The notes beneath the pieces are model-generated. The model had not been told where the DNA came from, did not search any database, and saw only the letters and a list, made by a program, of their open reading frames with translations. A stretch of DNA of 64,000 bases from Mucilaginibacter corticis (GTDB lineage: Bacteria; Bacteroidota; Bacteroidia; Sphingobacteriales; Sphingobacteriaceae): the NCBI RefSeq assembly GCF_007558865.1, contig NZ_VLPK01000001.1, positions 434,001 through 498,000 on the forward strand, in the 5' to 3' direction. Below are positions 55,373 to 64,000 of this stretch, one piece after another. Each line of letters begins with the position of its first letter. The stretch's first letter is position 1. The translations under genes were made by a program, and so were the position numbers.

Positions 55373-57091
55373 ATGAACACCGAATTAGCAGGCATAATTT
55401 TTACCTACGCGCTTACGCTGGCAATTGCCATTCCGCTGGGCAGGTATATTGCACGCGTTTTTAAAGGAGAAAAAACGTGGCTTGATTTTATGGCCCCTTT
55501 TGAACGTTTTATTCTCCGCATCAGCGGGATTGATACCCGTAAAGAAATGAACTGGAAGCAACATTTATTTGCACTGCTTACCATTAACAGCGTTTGGCTG
55601 GTTTACGCTTTCTTCTGCCTGTTGTTCCAGGCGCATTTGCCTTTAAACCCTGATGGTAACCCCAATCAAACGCCCGACCTGGCATTTAACACCGCCATCA
55701 GCTTTTTAGTGAACTGTAACCTGCAGGATTACTCGGGTGAAAGCGGTGCCACTTATTTTACACAGCACTTTGTATTCATGTTCCTGCACTTTGTTTCGGC
55801 AGCGACCGGGATTGCCGCGCTGGTGGTATTATTCAGGGCGATGAAAGATAAAGTAACCGATAAACTGGGCAATTTCTGGGATTATTTCCTGAAAACCATC
55901 ACCCGTATTTTATTGCCGATATCTATTGTTATCGCTATCATCCTTTCATTTAATGGCATGCCCACCAGTTATAAAGGTAAAGACACCTTAATAAGCATGC
56001 AGGGCGATACCGTACATGTATCCCGCGGACCGGTTGCTGCGTTAGTTGCCATTAAGCACCTCGGCACTAACGGTGGTGGCTGGTTTGGCGCAAACTCTGC
56101 ACACCCGTTAGAGAACCCTAACTACCTTACAAACATTGTTGAAATGGTAGCGCAATGTATCATCCCCATCGGGTTGGTGTTTGCTTTAGGGTTTTACCTC
56201 AACAAGAAAAAATTTGCCTATGTGATATTCGGCGTGATGACGCTGGGGATGCTCTTATTACTCATTCCCACCATGCAGGCCGAGGTTGGCGGCAACCCGG
56301 CCATCGCACGAATGGGTATCAGCCAGCCTACCGGCGCTATGGAAGGTAAAGAAGTTAGGTTTGGGCCTGCTGCATCAGGTTATTGGAGTATACTAACCAC
56401 CATTATTTCAACAGGTTCTGTAAACTCTATGCACGACAGCGCCATGCCGGTATCAGGCTTTATGATGATGATGGGCATGATGATCAACTGCTTTTATGGT
56501 GGTTGCGGGGTAGGGTTTTTAAACTATTACATCTTTATCATCATAGCTGTATTTATCTCGGGATTAATGGTAGGCCGTACACCCGAATTTATGGGCCGGA
56601 AGATAGAGGCCCGCGAAATGAAGATAGCTTCGCTGATAGCGTTACTCCACCCTTTTATCATCCTGGTAGGCACAGCCATATCGTCGTACGTACTGGTGCA
56701 CATGCCAAATGCTGATTGGGCTGTTAAACCATCCGCATGGCTGGCCAGCCCGGGCTATCACGGCTTTTCAGAAATGCTGTATCAATATACCTCAAGCGCA
56801 GCCAATAACGGTTCAGGTTTTGAAGGCTTGGGCGATAACAATATCTTCTGGAACGTATCTGCCGGGTTTGTAATGATACTGGGCAGGTTCCTACCTATTA
56901 TTGGCCCGATAGCTATTGCCGGCATATTGGCCAACAAGAAATTCATTCCAGAATCGGCCGGTACGTTAAAGAGCGATACCTCAACCTTCGGATTAATGAC
57001 GTTTGCTGTTATCGCAATCATTGCCGCGTTATCATTCTTCCCCGCACTGGCCCTTGGCCCTATTGCCGAACACTTTTCACTAATAAAATAA
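55373..57091 (+). CDS. kdpA: K+-transporting ATPase subunit A
   Basis: 572 aa. The K+-selective channel-like subunit of the high-affinity KdpFABC pump. About ten membrane helices. The selectivity-filter like loops are visible: [18 protein letters not shown] near residues 233-250 and a later [10 protein letters not shown]. Length is typical. First large gene of kdpABC; a 11-base gap precedes kdpB. Confidence 0.95.
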   Translation: MNTELAGIIFTYALTLAIAIPLGRYIARVFKGEKTWLDFMAPFERFILRISGIDTRKEMNWKQHLFALLTINSVWLVYAFFCLLFQAHLPLNPDGNPNQTPDLAFNTAISFLVNCNLQDYSGESGATYFTQHFVFMFLHFVSAATGIAALVVLFRAMKDKVTDKLGNFWDYFLKTITRILLPISIVIAIILSFNGMPTSYKGKDTLISMQGDTVHVSRGPVAALVAIKHLGTNGGGWFGANSAHPLENPNYLTNIVEMVAQCIIPIGLVFALGFYLNKKKFAYVIFGVMTLGMLLLLIPTMQAEVGGNPAIARMGISQPTGAMEGKEVRFGPAASGYWSILTTIISTGSVNSMHDSAMPVSGFMMMMGMMINCFYGGCGVGFLNYYIFIIIAVFISGLMVGRTPEFMGRKIEAREMKIASLIALLHPFIILVGTAISSYVLVHMPNADWAVKPSAWLASPGYHGFSEMLYQYTSSAANNGSGFEGLGDNNIFWNVSAGFVMILGRFLPIIGPIAIAGILANKKFIPESAGTLKSDTSTFGLMTFAVIAIIAALSFFPALALGPIAEHFSLIK

Positions 57092-57102
57092 CGAGTAAGA
57101 AA

Positions 57103-59133
57103 ATGAACTCAAATCAAAATACGCTATTCCAGGGAGACCAGGTGAGGGCTGCCTTTAAGCAATCATTCATTAAGCTTGATCCCCGCATGCTGGTGCGCAA
57201 CCCGGTAATGTTTACCGTGGAGATAGGCACCGTAGTTATGCTCTTCGTTACCATCTTCTCTTTTGCCAACACAGGCCAGGGAAGCTTCATCTACAACTTC
57301 ATCATATTTTTTGTACTGTTACTAACTGTGTTGTTTGCCAACTTTGCCGAAGCTATTGCCGAAGCCCGTGGTAAGGCACAGGCCGAGAGCTTACGCAAAA
57401 CCCGTGAAGAAACCCCTGCCCGTTTAATGGTAAACGGTAAAGAACAAACCATCATGTCATCGCTGTTAAAAAAGGGCGATATATTTATCTGCGAAACCGG
57501 CGACACCATCCCTACCGACGGCGAAATTATTGAAGGTATCGCTACCATTGATGAATCGGCCATTACCGGCGAATCTGCACCCGTGATCCGCGAATCAGGT
57601 GGCGACAAATCTTCGGTAACCGGTGGTACAAAAGTATTGTCAGACCGTATTAAGGTACAGGTTAGCACCCAGCCCGGCGAAAGCTTTCTGGATAAAATGA
57701 TCGCTTTGGTTGAAGGGGCGTCCCGCCAAAAAACACCTAACGAAATAGCGTTAACCATCCTGCTGGCTGGCTTTACGCTGATCTTCGTGATCGTATGTGT
57801 TACGCTTAAGCCTTTCGGCGATTATGCCAATACGCCCATTACTATAGCCGCGTTCATATCGTTATTTGTGTGTTTGATCCCTACCACTATAGGCGGTTTG
57901 TTATCTGCCATTGGTATTGCGGGTATGGACAGGGCTTTACGTGCCAATGTGATCACCAAATCAGGTAAAGCAGTTGAAACTGCGGGCGACCTTGACGTGC
58001 TGCTGTTAGACAAAACCGGCACCATCACCATTGGTAACCGTAAGGCCACCAACTTTTACCCTACCGCCGGGGTAAATGAAACAGACTTCATTACGGCCTG
58101 CATCTTAAGCTCATTGGCCGACGAAACCCCCGAAGGTAAATCAATCATCGAACTGGCCGAGCAGGGTAAAACCCAGCTATCGGTTAAAGCGCCTGCAGAT
58201 TCGGTATTTATCAAGTTCACCGCCGAAACCCGTTCAAGTGGTTTGGATACGCCTGCCGGTTTACGGATCCGCAAAGGTGCTTTTGATGCTATCCGTAACA
58301 TGGCGCTTAAAGCAGGTCATGTGTTTCCGGACGATGTGGAGGTTAATGTTAAAACCATTGCGTCAAATGGTGGTACACCATTGGTTGTGTCACAAAATGA
58401 AAAGGTATTGGGTGTTATCGAATTGCAGGATATTATCAAGCCCGGCATTGCCGAACGCTTTGAGCGCCTGCGCAAAATGGGCGTAAAAACCGTAATGGTT
58501 ACCGGCGATAACCCGCTTACCGCCAAATTCATAGCTAACAAAGCCGGGGTTGATGACTTTATTGCCGAAGCCAAGCCCGAGGATAAAATGAACTATATTA
58601 AAGCCGAACAACAGCAAGGTAAACTGGTAGCCATGATGGGCGACGGTACCAACGACGCCCCTGCCCTTGCCCAGGCCGATGTTGGTGTAGCCATGAATAG
58701 CGGTACGCAGGCAGCCAAAGAAGCCGGTAACATGGTCGACCTGGATAATGACCCTACCAAACTCATTGAGATTGTGGAAATTGGCAAACAATTGCTAATG
58801 ACCCGCGGTACGCTCACCACCTTCTCGATAGCTAACGACGTAGCAAAATACTTCGCTATTGTACCGGCCTTGTTTATGGTATCAATACCGGCTTTGGGTG
58901 CATTGAATATTATGGGTCTGCATAGCCCGCAATCTGCAATATTATCGGCTGTAATATTCAATGCCATTATCATTCCGTTGCTTATTCCGCTGGCATTGCG
59001 CGGGGTTGAATATAAGCCCATCGGCGCAAGCGCCCTGCTCCGAAGAAACCTGTTGATCTACGGCTTGGGTGGCGTAATTATACCGTTCATCGGCATAAAG
59101 GCAATTGACCTGATCGTAGGGATTTTAATATAA
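57103..59133 (+). CDS. kdpB: K+-transporting P-type ATPase subunit B
   Basis: 676 aa. P-type ATPase that energises KdpA. Phosphorylation motif DKTGT at 303-307, actuator TGES at 155-158, hinge [10 protein letters not shown] and [10 protein letters not shown] in the P domain. Seven membrane helices by inspection. It lies between kdpA and kdpC as in other bacteria. Confidence 0.96.
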   Translation: MNSNQNTLFQGDQVRAAFKQSFIKLDPRMLVRNPVMFTVEIGTVVMLFVTIFSFANTGQGSFIYNFIIFFVLLLTVLFANFAEAIAEARGKAQAESLRKTREETPARLMVNGKEQTIMSSLLKKGDIFICETGDTIPTDGEIIEGIATIDESAITGESAPVIRESGGDKSSVTGGTKVLSDRIKVQVSTQPGESFLDKMIALVEGASRQKTPNEIALTILLAGFTLIFVIVCVTLKPFGDYANTPITIAAFISLFVCLIPTTIGGLLSAIGIAGMDRALRANVITKSGKAVETAGDLDVLLLDKTGTITIGNRKATNFYPTAGVNETDFITACILSSLADETPEGKSIIELAEQGKTQLSVKAPADSVFIKFTAETRSSGLDTPAGLRIRKGAFDAIRNMALKAGHVFPDDVEVNVKTIASNGGTPLVVSQNEKVLGVIELQDIIKPGIAERFERLRKMGVKTVMVTGDNPLTAKFIANKAGVDDFIAEAKPEDKMNYIKAEQQQGKLVAMMGDGTNDAPALAQADVGVAMNSGTQAAKEAGNMVDLDNDPTKLIEIVEIGKQLLMTRGTLTTFSIANDVAKYFAIVPALFMVSIPALGALNIMGLHSPQSAILSAVIFNAIIIPLLIPLALRGVEYKPIGASALLRRNLLIYGLGGVIIPFIGIKAIDLIVGILI

Positions 59134-59138
59134 ATAGT

Positions 59139-59179
59139 AGATGTGAGACGTGAGATATCGTCGTTTCGGTCTCACATCT
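59139..59179. repeat. Inverted repeat between kdpB and kdpC
   Basis: A perfect 11-bp inverted repeat (AGATGTGAGAC at 59139-59149 with 59169-59179) around a 19-nt loop. It is followed by related short units (CTCACATCTCAATACTC). It lies inside the kdp operon transcript, 5 bases after the kdpB stop. It could alter the kdpB/kdpC ratio. Confidence 0.7.
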
Positions 59180-59206
59180 CAATACTCAAATCTAAAAATT
59201 AAGAAA

Positions 59207-59776
59207 ATGAAAACATATCTGTTCCCCGCCATAAAGCTTACTGTTATTTTAATAGTTATCCTGGCCGGGTTGTATCCCCTGGCTATAGCTGCTGTAGGAA
59301 AATTTACACCGGGCCACGGTGATGGTGAAACCCTAAGTTATAAAGGCCGCGTGGTTGGCTATGCCAACATCGGTCAAAAATTTACTAAAGACCAGTACTT
59401 CTGGTCACGTCCGTCGGCGGTTGATTATCACGCTGACGGCTCGGGCGGTTCAAACAAAGGCCCGTCAAACCCTGATTATTTAAATAAAGATGTTAAGGGC
59501 CGCATCGATACCTTTTTAAAACATAACCCGGACATTAAAAAAGAACAGATCCCTGCCGAACTGGTTACTGCGTCAGGCAGCGGACTTGACCCTGATCTTT
59601 CGCCTGCGGGTGCACAGGTACAAGTTGCGCGTATTGCGCATGTGCGTGGCATTACTACAGAACAGGTAAATAATATTATCAGCGCCAATACTGTACAGCC
59701 TTTATGGGGATTGTTCGGCCCGGCAAAGGTAAATGTGCTTAAATTGAATATCGCTTTAGATGAATTGAAAAAATAA
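59207..59776 (+). CDS. kdpC: K+-transporting ATPase subunit C
   Basis: 189 aa from the ATG at 59207; an in-frame ATG at 59150 lies within the inverted repeat and would give a 19-residue extension before the membrane helix, so it is rejected. N-terminal helix (AIKLTVILIVILAGLYPLAI), then the periplasmic domain with YFWSRPSAVDYHADGSGGSN and SGSGLDPDLSPAGA, the KdpC signatures. It acts in assembly and K+ affinity of the pump. Confidence 0.95.
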   Translation: MKTYLFPAIKLTVILIVILAGLYPLAIAAVGKFTPGHGDGETLSYKGRVVGYANIGQKFTKDQYFWSRPSAVDYHADGSGGSNKGPSNPDYLNKDVKGRIDTFLKHNPDIKKEQIPAELVTASGSGLDPDLSPAGAQVQVARIAHVRGITTEQVNNIISANTVQPLWGLFGPAKVNVLKLNIALDELKK

Positions 59777-59784
59777 AAAACTGT

Positions 59785-59872
59785 TGTCATTTCGATACGA
59801 GGAACGAGTAAGAAATCTTATACGCTTTGCTAAGCCGCTTCTATAAGATTTCTCCCGTTGGTCGAAATGACA
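59785..59872. repeat. TGTCAT-ended palindromic repeat, copy 3
   Basis: Left end TGTCATTTCGATACGAGGAA, right end GTCGAAATGACA, with inner arms AGAAATCTTATA / TATAAGATTTCT. It is the best-preserved copy of the family seen at 9753 and 12749. It sits between kdpC and kdpD. Confidence 0.85.
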
Positions 59873-60005
59873 TAGGATTAAAGCAACAAAAGAAAATGCA
59901 TGTCCTATTATTTGAGTCGAATTTGTTGATTTGATCGATTGCTACAACGGTTCATGCTGAGGGGGTGCTGTGATTTGCATCCCCTTTTAGAGGTTTAAAA
60001 AGATT

Positions 60006-61136
60006 ATGGCTACAGACAATAAAGAACAACCGGTTGAACATTTCCTTGACCTGATAAAAAAATCGCGCCGGGGAAAGTTTAAGATCTATATCGGTATGAG
60101 CGCCGGCGTAGGTAAAACCTACCGGATGCTGCAGGAAGCCCATGCCCTTCTAAAAAACGGTGTAGATATACAAATAGGTTATATTGAAACGCATAACCGG
60201 GCAGAAACTCACGCTTTGCTGGCAGGCATACCCGTTATAGCGCGTCGTAAAATATTTTATAAAGGTAAAGAGCTGGAAGAAATGGACCTTAAGGCTGTTT
60301 TAAACCGCCACCCCGAAGTTGTAATTGTTGACGAACTGGCGCATAGCAATATCGAGGGCAGCAAAAACGCCAAACGCTGGCAAGACGTGCTGGATATACT
60401 GGAAGCCGGAATAAACGTAATATCTGCAGTTAACATACAGCACCTTGAAAGCCTTAACCAGGAAATTGAAGAGATAACCGGCATTGCTATTACAGAGCGC
60501 ATCCCCGACAAGGTGCTTGAAATGGCAGATGAAATAGTGAACATCGATTTGACTGCCGATGAACTGATCACCCGGCTGAACGAGGGCAAGATCTATGATA
60601 AAGAGAAGGTGGCAAGGGCGTTAAAAAACTTTTTTCAAAGCGAAAAGATCCTGCAATTGCGCGAAATCGCTTTAAAAGAAGTAGCGCATCATCTGGAGCG
60701 CAAGATAGATATCGAGATACCCAAACAGATCAAGTTACGGCCCGAAAAGTTCCTGGCTTGCATCTCATCAAATGCCGAAACATCAAAGATAGTGATCAGG
60801 AAAACGGCCCGGCTGGCATCATACTACCGTTCGCCCTGGATTGTTTTGTATGTACAAAGCAGTAACGAAAGCCTTGACCGGATTAAACTGGACAAGCAGC
60901 GATACCTCATAAATAACTTTAAATTAGCTACCGAACTTGGTGCCGAAGTATTAAAGGTAAAAAGCGATGAAATTACCCAAACCATTATGAAAGTGGCCGA
61001 AGAAAGAGAGATAACAACCATTTGTATTGGCAAGCCGCATTTAAACCTGTTCCAGGTAATTTTAAGGACCACCATATTTAACAGCCTGCTTAAAAAAATA
61101 GCAGCTACAGAAACTGATTTAGTAATACTATCATGA
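60006..61136 (+). CDS. KdpD N-terminal sensor protein (KdpD domain + USP domain), split kinase
   Basis: 376 aa. KdpD domain with Walker A GMSAGVGKTY at 30-39 and Walker-B-like VVIVDELAHSN; a universal stress protein-like domain at about 245-370. The membrane and kinase parts of classical KdpD are absent from this gene; they are supplied by the next gene (overlap ATGA). Classical KdpD senses low K+ or turgor. Here the soluble sensor would signal to the kinase in trans. Confidence 0.9.
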   Translation: MATDNKEQPVEHFLDLIKKSRRGKFKIYIGMSAGVGKTYRMLQEAHALLKNGVDIQIGYIETHNRAETHALLAGIPVIARRKIFYKGKELEEMDLKAVLNRHPEVVIVDELAHSNIEGSKNAKRWQDVLDILEAGINVISAVNIQHLESLNQEIEEITGIAITERIPDKVLEMADEIVNIDLTADELITRLNEGKIYDKEKVARALKNFFQSEKILQLREIALKEVAHHLERKIDIEIPKQIKLRPEKFLACISSNAETSKIVIRKTARLASYYRSPWIVLYVQSSNESLDRIKLDKQRYLINNFKLATELGAEVLKVKSDEITQTIMKVAEEREITTICIGKPHLNLFQVILRTTIFNSLLKKIAATETDLVILS

Positions 61137-62896
61137 AAGTAAAAAATAAACTCCGCTTGGGCTTCGGCTTTTTGTTTGTCGTCGTCTTGTTTTTTGGGTT
61201 GATATCTTTGTTCTATATCAACGAAATATCCAACAGCGCCAAAGTGATCTTAAAGGATAACTATGAATCTTTAAGCTTTACCAGGGATATGCGCACCGTG
61301 CTTGACGACCATGACCTGCCGTTGAGCGCGCAGCCCGCCGCCGACTTTGACAGCCAGTTAACCAAAGAAGAACATAACATAACAGAAGCCGGCGAATTGG
61401 ATGCTGTGCAAAATCTGCGCAGGGTTTTTAACCAACTCAGGGGTAAAACCACCTCTGCCGGACAATTAAAACTTGCCGAGCGCGATGCCCGTAAATACCT
61501 GCGCACCATAGATATGGTGAACATGAAGGCCATTGTTATTAAAAACGACAAGGCACATGAGTCCGTAAAAAACGCCAGCATATTTTTGGGGTTTGCAGGT
61601 ACGTTTACTTTTTTAATCCTGTTTAGTTTCAGCATCAATTTCCCGGGGATAATTTCGGGGCCGTTAAATTCTTTACTGGCAGGTATCCGTGAGATAGCGC
61701 AAAAAAACTACACCCAGCGTATCCATTTTGATAAGAATGATGAGTTTGCCGAAGTGGCCAATGCTTTTAACGACATGGCGTTTAGATTGGATGAGTGGGA
61801 GAACAGCAACTTGTCGAAGATCCTGTCAGAGAAGATCCGCATCGAAACCATCATTGAACAAATGCACGATGCTATTATCGGTATCAATGAAAACCAGGAG
61901 ATCCTGTTTATCAACTCGGCTGCTAAAAATATCCTTGGCCTAAAAGAAAACAGGCCCGAGGGTAAATCCGTAAAGACCATTATTAGTGAGAATGATCTGT
62001 TCAAATCAATTATTGAAGGCGAAAAAACAGGCGTACCATTTAAAATATTTGCGGATGGCAAGGATTCGCATTTTCAGTTAGAGACCCGTGAAATTTCAGT
62101 GCCTAACCTCTCGCCTGACCATGCCTCGCCGGTTGTAAAGGCGCAAAAATCAGCAGGAAAAGTTTACATACTGCGCAACATCACCGAGTTTAAGGAGCGC
62201 GATGAGGCAAAAAGCAATTTCATAGCGACCATATCGCACGAATTGAAAACACCTATATCAGCCATTAAAATGAGCGCTAAGCTGTTAGCTGATGACCGCG
62301 TAGGTAATTTGAACGAAGAACAAGGCCAACTGGTTGAACACATTACCGGCGATGCCGAACGCTTGCTTAAGATAACCTATGAACTGCTTGACCTTTCGCA
62401 GGTGGAAACCGGCAATATACAGCTAAACTTTGTACCTACCCGGCCGGACCAAATTATTGAATATGCTGTTAAAGCTGTCAAGTTTGAAGCGGACCAAAAG
62501 GGACTGATCATTGAGCAAAAAATTGCCGCTGATGTACCTGAGATAAGCGCCGATGTTGAGAAGACGGCCTGGGTAATGATCAATTTCCTGTCGAACGCGG
62601 TACGTTACAGTCATGCAAAATCAAAGATCGTGGTTGAGGTAAGCGGCCACGATAATATGGTAGCTTTTTCTGTTAAAGATTTTGGCAAAGGTATCGAGTC
62701 GCAATACCAGGAACGGCTTTTTGACCGTTATTTCCAGGTTCCTACGGATGGGCAAAACAAATCGGGTTCGGGTTTGGGCTTGGCGATATCAAAAGAGTTT
62801 ATTACCGCGCAGGGCGGTGATATAGGTGTAGAAAGCGAAGTTGGCATAGGCAGCAGGTTTTATTTTCATTTACCCGCACTGCCTGTTACTATTTAA
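61133..62896 (+). CDS. HAMP-PAS sensor histidine kinase, partner of split KdpD
   Basis: 587 aa. Two membrane helices (about 8-29 and 149-170) flanking a periplasmic domain, HAMP (about 172-225), PAS (about 235-350), HisKA with phospho-His369 (ISHELKTP) and HATPase_c with GSGLGLAIS near the end. It overlaps the KdpD-domain gene (ATGA). It is not the usual DUF4118 kinase half of KdpD, so it is a non-homologous replacement. The likely target is the sigma54 regulator at 53669, giving a split KdpD-HK-NtrC relay. Confidence 0.9.
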   Translation: MKVKNKLRLGFGFLFVVVLFFGLISLFYINEISNSAKVILKDNYESLSFTRDMRTVLDDHDLPLSAQPAADFDSQLTKEEHNITEAGELDAVQNLRRVFNQLRGKTTSAGQLKLAERDARKYLRTIDMVNMKAIVIKNDKAHESVKNASIFLGFAGTFTFLILFSFSINFPGIISGPLNSLLAGIREIAQKNYTQRIHFDKNDEFAEVANAFNDMAFRLDEWENSNLSKILSEKIRIETIIEQMHDAIIGINENQEILFINSAAKNILGLKENRPEGKSVKTIISENDLFKSIIEGEKTGVPFKIFADGKDSHFQLETREISVPNLSPDHASPVVKAQKSAGKVYILRNITEFKERDEAKSNFIATISHELKTPISAIKMSAKLLADDRVGNLNEEQGQLVEHITGDAERLLKITYELLDLSQVETGNIQLNFVPTRPDQIIEYAVKAVKFEADQKGLIIEQKIAADVPEISADVEKTAWVMINFLSNAVRYSHAKSKIVVEVSGHDNMVAFSVKDFGKGIESQYQERLFDRYFQVPTDGQNKSGSGLGLAISKEFITAQGGDIGVESEVGIGSRFYFHLPALPVTI

Positions 62897-62930
62897 AATA
62901 AAAATGGAATGAATTTTAAACCATCAAAAA

Positions 62931-63119
62931 ATGTTGTTACTTATTTTAAAGATAGCCGTACTATTAGCCGTTATCATTATACCACTAAGACCCGATAAAA
63001 AGAAAGCGAAGAAAAGCGTTCCCTTAGTTATTGATTCTGACACCAGCGATGCCAGCTACGCCATTAATGAAAACGGCGCGCTCGAAAAGATCCGGAAACA
63101 TAGCCTTACGGATAGCTAA
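62931..63119 (+). CDS. Small membrane protein of unknown function
   Basis: 62 aa. One N-terminal helix (LLLILKIAVLLAVIIIPLRP), then KKKAKKS and a hydrophilic tail. No family recognised. It follows the kinase gene by 34 bases in the same direction and may belong to the kdp transcript. Its stop overlaps the convergent kinase stop by 4 bases. Confidence 0.5.
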   Translation: MLLLILKIAVLLAVIIIPLRPDKKKAKKSVPLVIDSDTSDASYAINENGALEKIRKHSLTDS

Positions 63120-64000
63120 AAAAGCAAGATAAACACCGAGCCTTCATTCTCGACAGACTGTACCTGTATGTTGCCTTTATGCAGCATCATGATCTGCTTG
63201 CATAGGCTAAGCCCTATACCACTGCCCGATTTGCGGGTACTGAAAAAAGGGATAAAGATCTTGTCAACCAGTTCGGGCGGCATGCCTGTACCATTGTCGG
63301 CAATTTTAACCAGCGGCTTATTATTGGGCGATAGCTCCGCGCTTAAGGTTATGGCCGGTTCAGGCCTATCCTTAACCGCCTCGATAGCGTTAACAAGCAG
63401 GTTGATCAATACTTGTTCAACCAGGTTAAGGTCTATCTCTATGGCCATTTGCGTATCGCGCAGCACAATATTAAGTTCGATGTTTTTTTGAGCCAGGGTA
63501 GGCTGCATTAAACTGTTCAGGTTCTCAAACAGATCGCGCACCAATACCGTTTTAAGATCAAGCCGGGTAATTTTATTCAGATTACGATAGCTTTCTGTAA
63601 ACTTAAGCAGGCCTTCGCTGCGACGTTTTATGGTATCTATCCCCAGCTCCAGATCATCCAGATCCGTATTTTCGCTATTTTCACGACTGTAACTTTGCAG
63701 GCGGTTTTTCAACGTATCTGCCAATGAAGATATCGGCGCCACCGAGTTCATGATCTCATGCGTCATTACGTTCAACAGCTTTTGCCAGGCCTTTGATTCC
63801 GTTTCGTCTAATGCCTCGCTGATATTCTGAAACGCGAGCAGTCTGTAGATCTTATCATCGCTGCGCATAACGCTAACGGTAAGCAAAATTTTGATGAGCT
63901 GCTTGTTGCGCGATATGGAAACAACCTTGCTATCACCGGGTTTTAGCTTCATCGCTTCGTTATACAATGCCTCGTCCCGTTTTTCAAGCGAGTATATGGT
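63116..64000 (-). CDS. Sensor histidine kinase (NtrB/NtrY-like), 5' truncated by window
   Basis: At least 295 codons; the frame stays open to the right edge (ACC ATA TAC... at 64000), so the TTG at 63967 is not its true start. A PAS-like end precedes the H-box MTHEIMNSVAPISSLADTLK; the MxHEIxNxxAPI form is typical of NtrB/NtrY-type kinases. HATPase_c has DNGTGMPPELVDKIFIPF and a GSGIGLSLCKQIM lid. A sigma54-type partner is expected. Its regulator gene is probably outside the window. Confidence 0.85.
   Translation of the reverse strand, partial: TIYSLEKRDEALYNEAMKLKPGDSKVVSISRNKQLIKILLTVSVMRSDDKIYRLLAFQNISEALDETESKAWQKLLNVMTHEIMNSVAPISSLADTLKNRLQSYSRENSENTDLDDLELGIDTIKRRSEGLLKFTESYRNLNKITRLDLKTVLVRDLFENLNSLMQPTLAQKNIELNIVLRDTQMAIEIDLNLVEQVLINLLVNAIEAVKDRPEPAITLSAELSPNNKPLVKIADNGTGMPPELVDKIFIPFFSTRKSGSGIGLSLCKQIMMLHKGNIQVQSVENEGSVFILLF

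Noticed and set aside
1..64000. CRISPR arrays, rRNA genes, insertion sequences
   Set aside because: No regularly spaced direct repeats, no rRNA-like segment and no transposase frame seen in the window.

Overview
The window looks like chromosomal DNA of a Bacteroidota bacterium, most likely of the Sphingobacteriaceae (Mucilaginibacter/Pedobacter-like; this is inference). Support comes from a gliding-motility lipoprotein GldD, an STN-type TonB receptor paired with a DUF4249 lipoprotein, a CdaA-type diadenylate cyclase, a bactofilin, Bacteroidota-style dispersed palindromes, and a kdp operon run by a sigma54-type response regulator with a split KdpD.

Positions 1-25163 are mostly housekeeping. 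In order they hold: a truncated C1B peptidase; tRNA-Ser(GGA); a polyprenyl diphosphate synthase / TerC / truncated globin / CdaA run; an M1 aminopeptidase; a bacilliredoxin; an M23 peptidase with a bactofilin; YjbQ and a deaminase; an alpha/beta hydrolase and a TetR regulator that share a palindromic operator; aroE-gldD-MBL hydrolase; an FtsX-type permease, a lipoprotein, rbfA and a second M23 protein; and a four-gene outer-membrane operon (unknown secreted protein, TonB receptor, DUF4249 lipoprotein, MG2-like protein).

Positions 25183-53013 (all minus strand) are the highlight: a 19-gene, tightly packed extracellular contractile injection system (eCIS, Afp/PVC-like). In transcription order it encodes a Pvc16/DUF4255 cap protein, an unknown 394-aa protein (candidate cap adaptor), two sheaths, two tube proteins, a 58-aa DUF5908 protein, a LysM adaptor, a VgrG-like spike, a PAAR tip, a gp25 wedge, two large baseplate J-like proteins, a 1344-aa PKD-like protein (candidate fibre), a tape-measure protein, an 1178-aa DUF4157 protein with an HNH-like motif (candidate cargo), a TPR protein, a Lys/Glu-rich DUF4157 protein and an AAA+ ATPase. 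There are no capsid, terminase, integrase or lysis genes and no T6SS membrane complex, which argues against a prophage or a T6SS.

A 655-base AT-rich intergenic region separates the eCIS from a divergent potassium block (53669-62896). This block holds a sigma54 response regulator, two tiny membrane proteins (one KdpF-like), KdpA, KdpB, KdpC, a KdpD sensor domain protein and a separate HAMP-PAS histidine kinase. The window ends with a small membrane protein and a partial NtrY/NtrB-like kinase running off the edge.

Several intergenic gaps carry long inverted repeats, including three members of a TGTCAT-ended palindrome family and a 32-base inverted pair.
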